Below are positions 1-7,377 of a DNA stretch of 17,255 bases, one piece after another. The notes beneath the pieces were generated by a model. It did no database searches, was not told the origin of the DNA, and worked only from the letters and a program-made list of their open reading frames with translations. The stretch is from an uncultured Spirochaetia bacterium (GTDB lineage Bacteria; Spirochaetota; UBA4802; JAGODF01). Each line of letters begins with the position of its first letter. Position 1 is the first letter of the stretch. A program made the position numbers and the translations under genes. The stretch lies in NCBI GenBank assembly GCA_937967705.1, contig CALCJG010000021.1, forward strand, positions 1-17,255, read 5' to 3'.

Positions 1-948
1 TCCGAAAGAGGGGATGACCGTGCCCGGGAAGCCGAGAGACTGCACCTTCTCCATAACCGCCGTATGAACCTTCCCCACCGTATGGCCTGCCTTGAAGTTC
101 CTCACAATGGTGTCCGCCACCTGCACGTACATCTCCCCGTATTTCCTCTGCTCGGCCGTCGGCTCACCGATTATAAAGTTATGCGCAAGGTCGGAATAAT
201 AGAGGCGGTACATGGGATGTATGTCGACGATGATGTTTTCCCCCTTCTGGACGACCTTTTCCGTGGGTTGGGTGGTCCCGTTCAGGGCATAATAGGCCCG
301 GTATCCCGAGGCGACCTCGGAGGACCCCGTAAAGGCCCAGTGATACTCGCTCCCCCGTCGGCGCAGCTCCTTCTCCGCGATGCCGGCTATCTCCGTCTCG
401 GTGATTCCCGGGTAGAGCTCCTCCGCCACCCGCTCCATACCCGCGTCGGCGATGGCCGCCGCCTGCCGCAGGTATTTGATCTCCTCCGGCTCCTTGATGT
501 AGCAGGAACGGTCGACAACGCCCAGCGCCTTTTGGAACCGCGCGTCGGGCAGGGCCTCCCGGAGCATCTCGTACTCCGTGGCGAAGAGATACCCCGTGTT
601 CCCCCGGGGCGAGTGCCCCAGCTCCACGCCGATTTTCGCTTTACCGAACCCCTTCTCTTTTATCTGGGCTATGATGATGTCGAAGAGGTCCATGCCGGGG
701 AGCGGCGCGTAGGGGATGATGTTGTCCATCCGGGACTCGTTCCGTATCCGCTCCGAATCGATCAGGAGCGTCACGAGGGCCTCAAACCCGTCCCGGGAAA
801 CGAGCACCGCGCTCCTCCAGGGGACAAAGGCCCCCGACACGTAGGAGAGGCTTACCGTCCTCGTCCCCACGAAGAAATCCAGGTTGGACTTTTCCATCTC
901 CTCACGGATCTTTTTCATCCGCTTGCCGAAATCGATGTGCAGGTTCAT
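1..948 (-). CDS. M24 family metallopeptidase (Xaa-Pro aminopeptidase/dipeptidase-like), 3' end cut by window
   Basis: Reading the minus strand from ATG at 948 gives 316 uninterrupted residues that run off the window edge, so the C-terminus is missing. Residues 1-145 resemble the creatinase N-terminal domain. From about residue 150 the pita-bread M24 catalytic domain begins with the family-typical KEPEEIKYLRQAA stretch, a GSEYHWAFTGSS strand, and VDIHPMYRLYYSDLAHNF, which carries two metal-ligand aspartates (D242 and D253, spaced 11 apart). The remaining His and two Glu ligands would lie beyond the edge. The family cleaves the N-terminal residue before proline, or dipeptides Xaa-Pro, using two metal ions in the cytoplasm; creatinase-like hydrolases share the fold, so the substrate is not certain. 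The start is fixed by AAGGAGG, five bases before the ATG. It is probably co-oriented and possibly co-transcribed with the two small membrane-protein genes to its right. Confidence 0.93.
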   Translation of the reverse strand, partial: MNLHIDFGKRMKKIREEMEKSNLDFFVGTRTVSLSYVSGAFVPWRSAVLVSRDGFEALVTLLIDSERIRNESRMDNIIPYAPLPGMDLFDIIIAQIKEKGFGKAKIGVELGHSPRGNTGYLFATEYEMLREALPDARFQKALGVVDRSCYIKEPEEIKYLRQAAAIADAGMERVAEELYPGITETEIAGIAEKELRRRGSEYHWAFTGSSEVASGYRAYYALNGTTQPTEKVVQKGENIIVDIHPMYRLYYSDLAHNFIIGEPTAEQRKYGEMYVQVADTIVRNFKAGHTVGKVHTAVMEKVQSLGFPGTVIPSFG

Positions 949-1021
949 TGAGGCCTCCTTTATTCTTTTATATCAAACTGAAACTCAGCCAGCCAGGACT
1001 TCGAAGGAAAATACCCCCCCC

Positions 1022-1213
1022 TTACAGACTGCCTATGACCATTAACAGCGACAAGATGCCGACGAGGCCGCTCAGGACGAAGGCAATAAGAGCGGCGGCG
1101 CGGCGGCCCATCCCCGCGCCCGGCTCCCCCCGTAGATTCTTAACGGACAGGGGTTTTTTAAATGCCACAGGCCATGATGGATCAGGCAGTATAACGTATG
1201 GTGAAATCGGCAT
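1022..1213 (-). CDS. Small single-helix membrane protein, hypothetical
   Basis: This 63-residue frame ends in one strong hydrophobic helix (about residues 39-62) preceded by a basic stretch (GRR), which suggests an inner-membrane protein with its N-terminus in the cytoplasm. Its beginning overlaps the end of the upstream membrane-protein gene by 32 bases, so translation may be coupled. The ribosome site before the ATG at 1213 is weak (GGGGA about 13 bases away); an internal ATG at codon 35 would leave only the helix. I do not recognise a family. The hydrophobic pattern and GC-rich third positions in the second half favour a real gene, but the start is uncertain. Confidence 0.42.
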   Translation of the reverse strand: MPISPYVILPDPSWPVAFKKPLSVKNLRGEPGAGMGRRAAALIAFVLSGLVGILSLLMVIGSL

Positions 1214-1712
1214 TGTATCCGATGGTCCCCGAATCGCCGATCTCTTTCATATCGGCCACGATGGAGAAGCTGTCCCCCTTCAGGAGGAACCCCTGAAGCA
1301 AGTGTTCCTCACCGTCTGCTGCGTTTTTTTGGATGCGGTTTTTCCAGATCATGACGATCCTCTTCGGCTTACGGAATAATGCCAGATTGATGGGACACAC
1401 GATGACCCCGAGGAGGCTGATGATAAGAACGATCATTGCCGGAAAAAGACCGATGATGACCAGTATCACCGAGAGCAGAAGCAACACCGACCAGACAGCC
1501 AGTTGCCTTTTCTGCCCCCGTATCAAGCCCTCCCGGGGATCGAAGAAAAAGGAGTGCTCCGTTTCCACCATATCCACGCTCTTGAACTTCTGCCAGGAGA
1601 AGGCCCCGGTCCTGCTCATGCTCAACTTCATTTTAGCGAGCTTCTTCACCTGCAGGATTTTAACATCCGGGTAAACAGCCCTGACCAGCAGATCCAGACT
1701 TTTCATCTCCAT
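1182..1712 (-). CDS. Two-helix membrane protein of unknown function
   Basis: The predicted protein has 176 residues from the ATG at 1712. I chose this start because GGAG stands seven bases before it, whereas the longer frame beginning at 1745 has no good ribosome site. Residues 1-70 are polar and basic. Two closely spaced hydrophobic helices follow at about 71-89 and 91-112, forming a hairpin in the inner membrane, and then a basic KPKR and a soluble tail of about 60 residues. The N- and C-terminal parts should therefore both be cytoplasmic. No catalytic motif or family is recognisable. A likely minus-strand promoter lies about 110 bases upstream (TTGACA at 1855-1860). The gene precedes the small membrane protein and the M24 peptidase on the same strand, which suggests a loose operon. 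Confidence 0.7.
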   Translation of the reverse strand: MEMKSLDLLVRAVYPDVKILQVKKLAKMKLSMSRTGAFSWQKFKSVDMVETEHSFFFDPREGLIRGQKRQLAVWSVLLLLSVILVIIGLFPAMIVLIISLLGVIVCPINLALFRKPKRIVMIWKNRIQKNAADGEEHLLQGFLLKGDSFSIVADMKEIGDSGTIGYNADFTIRYTA

Positions 1713-2166
1713 TTCCCCTCTCCGTTTTTGAGGATTATTCACCAAAATCCCGTATTACCCGCCATTATCGGACCGCACCGATCTGCGCCTTACAGGCACA
1801 GGGGTTATTGGCTTTCCGTAGCGGTTCGTTTTAAAATCCTAAATACGGGTGCACTGTCAAGGATGATACCACTTCTCCCCTGTAAAAGGGAAAATCGAAG
1901 GGACGTCTTTACACGGTCTTGTCACGCTCCGGCATTTTCCTCCTCCTTACACCCATTTGTTCAGGGGACCGGATGACCATCAATAGGTACAGGGAAAAAA
2001 CCGCATCAATTCGTCGCATCCGACCTCTTCCCGGTTGATCCTCCGCTTATCTTCAATTTCCATCAGTGACCCCGGCATCGATATAAAATACTGTTTCCAG
2101 GGCTTGGAAAATATCCGGATGCTTCCGTTTCGTACTTGCCATTTCCTTTTAGGGTATTAGTTTTAA
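1713..2166. other. Intergenic stretch without a recognisable gene
   Basis: Apart from the minus-strand promoter candidate near 1832-1860, I see no gene or RNA here. A minus-strand ribosome site (AGGAGGAGG) near 1940 precedes an eight-codon frame only, MPERDKTV then stop, which could be a leader peptide or chance. Plus-strand open frames through here are not coding-like. Confidence 0.4.
1832..1860 (-). promoter_or_regulatory. Putative promoter for the 1712-1182 membrane-protein gene
   Basis: On the minus strand a perfect -35 box TTGACA (1860-1855) is followed after 17-18 bases by an AT-rich ATTTTAA segment that could act as a poor -10 box. Transcription would begin near 1826, giving a leader of about 110 bases. 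The -35 is convincing, the -10 less so. Confidence 0.4.
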
Positions 2167-2262
2167 TATAATATTTTCAATGATGTGAAAAATCAATACT
2201 CTTTTTCCTAATTCAATTGCCCAAAGAAATTTGCCCAACTAAAGTGGCAAATCATTGAATTG
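2167..2262 (+). promoter_or_regulatory. Promoter and three TTGCC half-sites ahead of the zinc-ribbon gene
   Basis: A perfect TATAAT lies at 2167-2172 in a very AT-rich block; no good -35 is visible at the right distance. Downstream, TTGCCCAA occurs twice in direct repeat (2217-2224 and 2231-2238, 14 bases apart). The second copy also forms a perfect inverted repeat ATTTGCC (2229-2235) / GGCAAAT (2246-2252) with a 10-base spacer. ATTGA is then repeated three times at 2254-2269. The block lies between the -10 box and the ribosome site, where a repressor or a transcript hairpin could act. Confidence 0.4.
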
Positions 2263-2284
2263 AATTGAATAGATGGAGATGCCC

Positions 2285-2548
2285 ATGAAAGAAACAAAGA
2301 CATGTTTTCTATGCGGGAACCGGGGTGCAGTCATGTATGATTACTGCATCTGCGAGTCATGCAAGTCGAAATTGGGATTATTCACCGATGGAACCATACG
2401 TCGCCACATTTCGGAATACACACCATCCAAAAAATACCGCACTTATGCAGAAGAGATCAACGACAGGCTGCACATTCTGGAACAGGATTATATTAAAAAA
2501 CGGATAAAACTGCTCCACGTTCTGGAACGGTTGAAATGTATTGACTGA
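2285..2548 (+). CDS. Small four-cysteine zinc-ribbon-like protein, hypothetical
   Basis: The protein has 87 residues from the ATG at 2285. That start is preferred over the ATG at 2273 because GGAG at 2275-2278 sits exactly six bases before it. The N-terminal third has a treble-clef-like arrangement: CFLC near residues 7-10 and CICESC near residues 22-27, so five cysteines in all, of which four in two CxxC pairs could bind zinc. The rest is a basic, probably helical segment ending in KKRIKLLHVLERLK, which could be an amphipathic helix or short coiled coil. Such small zinc-binding proteins often contact nucleic acid or regulate partners, but I do not recognise a family. The gene is a single transcription unit on the plus strand, flanked by minus-strand genes, with its own repeat-rich leader. 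Confidence 0.7.
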   Translation: MKETKTCFLCGNRGAVMYDYCICESCKSKLGLFTDGTIRRHISEYTPSKKYRTYAEEINDRLHILEQDYIKKRIKLLHVLERLKCID

Positions 2549-2934
2549 ATGTGTTTTACGCATTGAGAAAAAGGACCCGGCAGGCTTCAGAAAATCCATA
2601 CAACGCTTCTTTCAGCAGTAAAGAAAATAACGCTACACCAGGACCTCGAAGCGTCCGATGTTCCGATACGAGCACGCAAATCTACGGACAGCGAAAAAAT
2701 GATGCTGTACTCATTCCAGTCCGGGGAATCGATGGCAAACCGATTAAACATTTTCGTTCCATTAATATTCTCCAATAGCTGAAATACCGCATTATCTCAT
2801 GTCTTGAATGCGTCTGTCCGCTTATCCCAAACACCTACCGCACGGGAACAACGACACGAAATCCAAGACCGAGTAGCTGAACAGTTCGGGCAACCATCCA
2901 CGCCATGTCGTAAAGACCCCAGGGATTGGGGAGT
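2549..2934. other. Intergenic stretch, possible decayed coding sequence
   Basis: No complete gene is visible. In the same frame as the zinc-ribbon gene, reading continues after its TGA through a second TGA at 2564-2566 and then stays open for about 70 codons to 2779. The translated text there is polar and plausible (for example KKITLHQDLEASDVP) but has no start codon. It may be a decayed extension or chance. No terminator with a T-run is evident. Confidence 0.3.
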
Positions 2935-3360
2935 TTATCTCCCGCGGAGTGAGTTGTCTGGTCCGCATTCCGCGGGAACATCCTTCCATCCCTGCGGGGG
3001 ATTGACAATGGATGAATCCGCACAGGGAAAGGCTGTCAGCAACCGGCAGTTTGAAGGATCCTCAGGTTGATACATCACTATAAATTTCCGCCCCGCCATG
3101 TCCCTGCCGATGGAGGTGAATGCGGATCGCTTTTCCATTTGTTTTCCGTTGACGCTGAAACGGTATCTCACCTGGAACACCTTTCCCCTGTTAGCCGCCG
3201 AGTAGCTGTCATCGACAGCCGTCACAAAGGCCGCGGCATATCGGTGATTTTTGTCAAGATCCTGGACTCTGCCGTCATGATTGAAGATTCCATGAATGGC
3301 GAAGCCAAAGGCAATTGCAAAGGCAGCGACAATTCCGATCAGTTTGCGGTTTGATGTCAT
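2935..3360 (-). CDS. Membrane-anchored or exported hypothetical protein
   Basis: The protein has 141 residues. An N-terminal basic start (MTSNRK) is followed by one hydrophobic helix at about residues 7-25 with no obvious signal-peptidase site, suggesting an anchor with the remainder in the periplasm. The remainder contains a short beta-rich section (FVTAVDDSY, FQVRYRFSVNGK, KFIVMYQPEDPSNCRLL). This pattern resembles small DUF3592-like proteins in which a conserved YxPEDPxxxxL motif ends the domain. The C-terminal 30 residues are less ordered. The ribosome site is poor (GATGA, four bases before the ATG). A promoter candidate inside a palindrome lies 44 bases upstream. The role is unknown. Confidence 0.6.
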   Translation of the reverse strand: MTSNRKLIGIVAAFAIAFGFAIHGIFNHDGRVQDLDKNHRYAAAFVTAVDDSYSAANRGKVFQVRYRFSVNGKQMEKRSAFTSIGRDMAGRKFIVMYQPEDPSNCRLLTAFPCADSSIVNPPQGWKDVPAECGPDNSLRGR

Positions 3361-3403
3361 CGTTTCATCACATGTCGGTTTGAAAATTGTTGATCTGATC
3401 CCT

Positions 3404-3418
3404 CCGGTATTATACCGG
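3404..3418 (-). promoter_or_regulatory. Perfect 15-bp palindrome containing a -10 box
   Basis: The site reads CCGGTATTATACCGG on the plus strand: seven-base arms around a single central base. On the minus strand it contains TATAAT, placed to serve the gene starting at 3360. The -35 region (TTTTCC, 17 bases upstream) is weak, as expected for a regulated promoter. A dimeric repressor bound here would cover the -10 box directly. Confidence 0.4.
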
Positions 3419-3554
3419 CTCCCTTATCACGGGAAAAGACCAGGACGTCGCATTGCGGGCGAGGGTTTGTTTTTATGTCTTCAGGGAGACTGAAAACACA
3501 CAATTCCATCCCAGAGATCCCTGCATCATGTTTTATTAATTATGACAATATCTT

Positions 3555-4106
3555 TCAAACTTCCTTGATCTCTCCCTTGACCCTGTAATGGATGAGACAA
3601 TAATCCTTTCCCGTTTTATAGCAGGGCTCCACATCGATCTTTATGGAAGGATTGTAACCCTTGAGAAATGCGCCGTCTTCACATTCGCAATAGGGATGGG
3701 TTCCCGATTCATAACCCCAATCTTTTGCATAATGGTAAAAATTGCACTTTTTAACCTTGATTATCAGATCCCCGTCTTTGATTGAAATGGATGTCTTGAA
3801 ATTGTTGTCGGCAAGATCATTATAGACAAGCATGTTGCGCAAGGACAGGTCCTTCCCTTTTTGCAGAACAGTTTGAGCTGTTTCCTGACCCCTTTTCATC
3901 CCGAATTCATTAACGGCGTCGATTAAGATCTTATCACTGTTTTCTCCCGGTGATTTTGTCAGCTTCTCAGCGGTTATGCTGAAAAGTCTTCCCCCCAGAC
4001 CATAAGAGGGGGTTGTGTAACGGTTGAACGTCAGAAACTGCATAATGGCTCCAACGATGAAGTAGGGCCACGTAAAGCCTTTTTCATACTCTCTTTTTAT
4101 GCTCAT
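3555..4106 (-). CDS. L-2-amino-thiazoline-4-carboxylic acid (ATC) hydrolase family protein
   Basis: The protein has 183 residues. The C-terminal half carries the family pattern: KKCNFYHYAKDWGYESG (C121), the CEC motif (C140, C142) with aspartate D144, GYNPSIKIDVE, and a closing GKDYCLIHYRVKG (C170). This matches PF14196, named after the Pseudomonas enzyme that opens L-2-amino-thiazoline-4-carboxylate on the way to cysteine. Most members in anaerobes have no proven substrate, so the reaction here is an inference from family. The N-terminus has a hydrophobic patch (FIVGAIMQFLTF) that may pack in the fold and not span a membrane. It is the last gene of a tight operon, 19 bases after the sensor kinase stop, downstream of a class III aminotransferase. 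This suggests a link to amino-acid or sulfur-containing metabolite sensing. Confidence 0.85.
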   Translation of the reverse strand: MSIKREYEKGFTWPYFIVGAIMQFLTFNRYTTPSYGLGGRLFSITAEKLTKSPGENSDKILIDAVNEFGMKRGQETAQTVLQKGKDLSLRNMLVYNDLADNNFKTSISIKDGDLIIKVKKCNFYHYAKDWGYESGTHPYCECEDGAFLKGYNPSIKIDVEPCYKTGKDYCLIHYRVKGEIKEV

Positions 4107-4125
4107 TTATCCCCCTTCGTATATT

Positions 4126-7100
4126 CTACGGATCTATAATGATGATAGTCATATCATCTTCATATCTTCTGTTTTCATGCATATGAGACCAGCTTTTTAA
4201 CTGGGTGAACAATTTCTCAATCACCTCGTCCGGATGTAATTCCACGTTATCCCTTAAAAATTCATCGAATCCCTTGGATCCGAACATCTTCTGATCGGGG
4301 GTCATAGCCTCAATAATCCCGTCGGAGTACAAGACCAGCCGGCTGCCCTTTTTCAAAGGGAAGGTTGCTTTTTCTATCTTTATCTCAGGGAACCAGCCGC
4401 AGGCTCTCCCCTTCGGTTCAATTCTCTGTATACCCGCATCCTGCCTGTTGAGTATCAGCAGCGGCTCATGACCTGCCCTGACATAAGAAACCGTCTGTGT
4501 GCCGTAATCGAACTGAAGCAAGGACGCCGTCAAAAAGAGCGAACCCATTTTGTCATACAGGGTTTCGTTCATTTTCACCAGGAATTTCTCCGGATCGTAT
4601 TTTTCACTGGCAAAAATCGACGACACAACCTTAACCATCGACGCGATCAATGCCGCCGGGATACCGTGACCGGCTACGTCTACGATCAGAACCCCCAGTC
4701 TGTTATCGTCATAAACAAAGAAGTCATAGAAGTCCCCCCCCACGCTGGCAGTCGGATCACAGCGGCATGATATTGTGCAGTCCTGGAATTTGATCTCCCC
4801 CCCGGGGAAAAGGGATTGCTGAATACGCCGGGCAAGGGCCAGCTCTTCCTGAATGATTAAGAGGGTTTTGCTCTCCTCCACCGCGTATTTCAGAGTAATC
4901 AGGGTTGAAACGCGGGCCAGAAGTTCGTTTTTATTAAAGGGTTTCGAGAGATAATCGTTCGCCCCATAGGACAAACCGGTAACGATATCGTTTATCTGGT
5001 TCTTCGCGCTGAGGAGGATGACCGGCAGTTCGTAGAGAGAATGGGTTTCCCGGATCTCCTTCAAGACATCATAGCCGGAAATCCGCGGCATCATGATATC
5101 GAGTATGACAAGATCAAAATCGAACTGAGAACGGAGCAGCTCCAGGGCAATAATTCCGTTATGTGCTTTTTGGATAAGATAATTTTTTCCCGACAAATGA
5201 TTCTCGAGCACCTGAAGATTGATGACATCATCATCGACCAGGAGTATTCTATATTGCCTCTCGTCACCGGCTACCTGGTTTTCCGCGTTGCTGAAATCCT
5301 CATAGGATTGCACTGTCTGTTCTGGCATATAGCGGAGAGACGCTGTATCTTTTCGGGTTGAGCCGTCAATATTGAGCTTTTGAATCATGTCCGGTGCATA
5401 TTGCGGAAGGGTAAAGGTAAAGGTGGAGCCCTTTTGTTCCTCGGATTCGACCCTGATAGTGCCTCCCTGCAGTTCCACGAGTTTTTTCGTGATGGAAAGA
5501 CCGAGCCCGGTTCCCCCGAATCTTTTTGTTATTGTTCCGTCAGCCTGCTCGAATTCTTCAAAAATTATGCCCTGCTTGTCTCCGGGGATGCCGATCCCCT
5601 CATCCCGAATGGAGCAGTGCACCATACCGCCCTCGTCAACAGAGGCTGAAGCGGTTATACTGCCTCCCTCGGAGAATTTGATGGCATTCCCTATCAGATT
5701 GAACAGTATCTGCTGAATTCGCTCCTCATCGCCCAGCACAAGAACAAAATCGCGGGGTATCTCATTATGCAATTCGGCGGCATGCTCCCGGGCGACATTT
5801 CCCATGACGTCATAGACAATGGCGACCGCCTGATAGAGATCGACGGGTTTCAATTCAAGATTCAAATCATCATTTTTTATCCGCGTGAAATCCAGAATAT
5901 CATTGATCAGTCTCAGGAGCCGCTTGCCGCTTGTCGAGATCAATGAAAGATTGTTTTTAACGGGCTGCGACACTTCCCCCTGTGATCCGTCATATAAGGA
6001 TTCGGCGATTCCAATGATACCGTTCAGGGGCGTCCTCAGCTCATGAGAGGTGTTGGCAAGGAACTGGTCCTTCAACGCGTTCATGGAGCGAAGCTGCTGG
6101 ACCATCTCCTCCTGAGCGTATCGGGCTTTTTTCTCGTTTATTAACGCGGTTTCCTGTGCCGCATCCTTCTCGACCTGAATACGTCTGATCCTGTCCATTA
6201 TTCCTATGGTCATTAAAATGGTAACGGATACGGAGGCAAACTGCATGATGTATATGGTGAATACATTGGTCGGTATCAGGGCAAAGCTCTGCAGGGAAAA
6301 GAGAAGAACCCCGAGGGTAAAGGTAGTCCATGCCAGCAGAAAGAAAATTGCGGGCCGAAAACCCCTGTAGAGCGCTACGGATCCCGCCGCCAGTATAATA
6401 ACCACTATGACCTGTCCGAGGATTGCATACAACCGTATCTTCAACGGAATCAGGAAATCCGTCGCTGCGCTAAAAAAAACCAGAAAAGCGGAGAGGATGA
6501 TAACCCCCCAGAAGGCCATATGAAACAGCGGCATATTCTTTTTGGTGGACAAAAATATCTGCCCAAAGCGGGAGGCGGCCATGATAGGCAGAATTCCGGT
6601 GATAAGATAGGCCCTGAACTTCCACGGCATGGCATCCGGCTCCAGGAATTCGAAGAGAACGCCATTCTGCAATGTCTGAAAGACCGCAAAGGTTACAATA
6701 TACAACCAGAAATAAAGATAGCTCTTGTCCCGGAAAACCAGAAACAGCATGAAGTAGAGTATGATCATAACGATGGAGAGCCCGTAATAGGCGCCAAGAG
6801 CGTAATGAACGATGTCATCCCTTTCAATGTAGCTCTTTAATGACCATATCTCCAGGGGCAAACGAAATGTTCCCGGCGTCTCAAACCGGAAGTAATAGGT
6901 GCGCACCTCATTGTGATAAGGGAGGAAGAAAAGATAATGCCGGTGTTTAAAATCCCTCTTTGCGAAAGGGACATCATCGCCGGCACGCTTTTCAGTATAC
7001 GCGCCTTTTCCATCAGGGACATACAAACGAATGAAATTCATCAGCGGGTAGGAGAGTTCGACAATATACCTAAGGTGGTCTCCCATGTCTCCGTCAAACC

Positions 7101-7368
7101 GGAGGCTGAACCTGACCCAGTAGACGGAAGAGGTATAGCCGTAGTTAGGAACCTCGACCGTGCTCGGTTGGAACCTTTTTTGAACTGCCGGGTCCAGCAT
7201 ATCTTTGATCGTCAGTTTCCCGTCCCGGTCTTCGAGCAGATCAATTTTTTTCCCGATTTTACAGGAGATCATATCATTATTGATTACGATCACCTCTGAT
7301 GCCGCAGCAGACGCCGCATAGAAGGTAAGGAGAAGCATCAACAGGATATGTAATCTTTTCATAGTCAT
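4126..7368 (-). CDS. 7TMR-DISM hybrid histidine kinase with receiver and PP2C/SpoIIE phosphatase
   Basis: The protein has 1080 residues. A signal peptide (1-24) is followed by a periplasmic 7TMR-DISMED2-like domain (about 26-170), seven membrane helices (about 188-392), and a short coiled linker. The histidine kinase core then has its H-box SHELRTPLNG with H442, an N-box around N557-N561, G1 DEGIGIP near 589-595 and G2 GGTGLGLSI near 618-626. A receiver follows with acidic VDDD at 711-714, phospho-acceptor D757, S787 and K809. An RsbU-type linker (ELALARRIQQSLFPG) leads to a PP2C domain whose metal-binding aspartates are all present (D879, D897, D1016, D1071/D1072). A periplasmic ligand should thus drive His-Asp phosphotransfer inside one chain and switch a Ser/Thr phosphatase, whose usual target is a phosphorylated anti-sigma antagonist. 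No such partner is in the window. It starts nine bases after the aminotransferase stop; an ATG two codons later is an alternative start. Confidence 0.96.
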   Translation of the reverse strand: MTMKRLHILLMLLLTFYAASAAASEVIVINNDMISCKIGKKIDLLEDRDGKLTIKDMLDPAVQKRFQPSTVEVPNYGYTSSVYWVRFSLRFDGDMGDHLRYIVELSYPLMNFIRLYVPDGKGAYTEKRAGDDVPFAKRDFKHRHYLFFLPYHNEVRTYYFRFETPGTFRLPLEIWSLKSYIERDDIVHYALGAYYGLSIVMIILYFMLFLVFRDKSYLYFWLYIVTFAVFQTLQNGVLFEFLEPDAMPWKFRAYLITGILPIMAASRFGQIFLSTKKNMPLFHMAFWGVIILSAFLVFFSAATDFLIPLKIRLYAILGQVIVVIILAAGSVALYRGFRPAIFFLLAWTTFTLGVLLFSLQSFALIPTNVFTIYIMQFASVSVTILMTIGIMDRIRRIQVEKDAAQETALINEKKARYAQEEMVQQLRSMNALKDQFLANTSHELRTPLNGIIGIAESLYDGSQGEVSQPVKNNLSLISTSGKRLLRLINDILDFTRIKNDDLNLELKPVDLYQAVAIVYDVMGNVAREHAAELHNEIPRDFVLVLGDEERIQQILFNLIGNAIKFSEGGSITASASVDEGGMVHCSIRDEGIGIPGDKQGIIFEEFEQADGTITKRFGGTGLGLSITKKLVELQGGTIRVESEEQKGSTFTFTLPQYAPDMIQKLNIDGSTRKDTASLRYMPEQTVQSYEDFSNAENQVAGDERQYRILLVDDDVINLQVLENHLSGKNYLIQKAHNGIIALELLRSQFDFDLVILDIMMPRISGYDVLKEIRETHSLYELPVILLSAKNQINDIVTGLSYGANDYLSKPFNKNELLARVSTLITLKYAVEESKTLLIIQEELALARRIQQSLFPGGEIKFQDCTISCRCDPTASVGGDFYDFFVYDDNRLGVLIVDVAGHGIPAALIASMVKVVSSIFASEKYDPEKFLVKMNETLYDKMGSLFLTASLLQFDYGTQTVSYVRAGHEPLLILNRQDAGIQRIEPKGRACGWFPEIKIEKATFPLKKGSRLVLYSDGIIEAMTPDQKMFGSKGFDEFLRDNVELHPDEVIEKLFTQLKSWSHMHENRRYEDDMTIIIIDP

Positions 7369-7377
7369 GGACCGGAT

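Noticed and set aside
64..951. 295-codon plus-strand open frame
   Set aside because: It is antisense to the M24 peptidase, whose protein has clear metal-ligand motifs and a good ribosome site; the frame is a by-product of GC-rich third positions.
2546..2566. UGA codons as selenocysteine sites, given selenium-type genes in the window
   Set aside because: Both UGA follow a complete small protein, no family cysteine is expected there, and no SECIS-like hairpin is apparent directly downstream.
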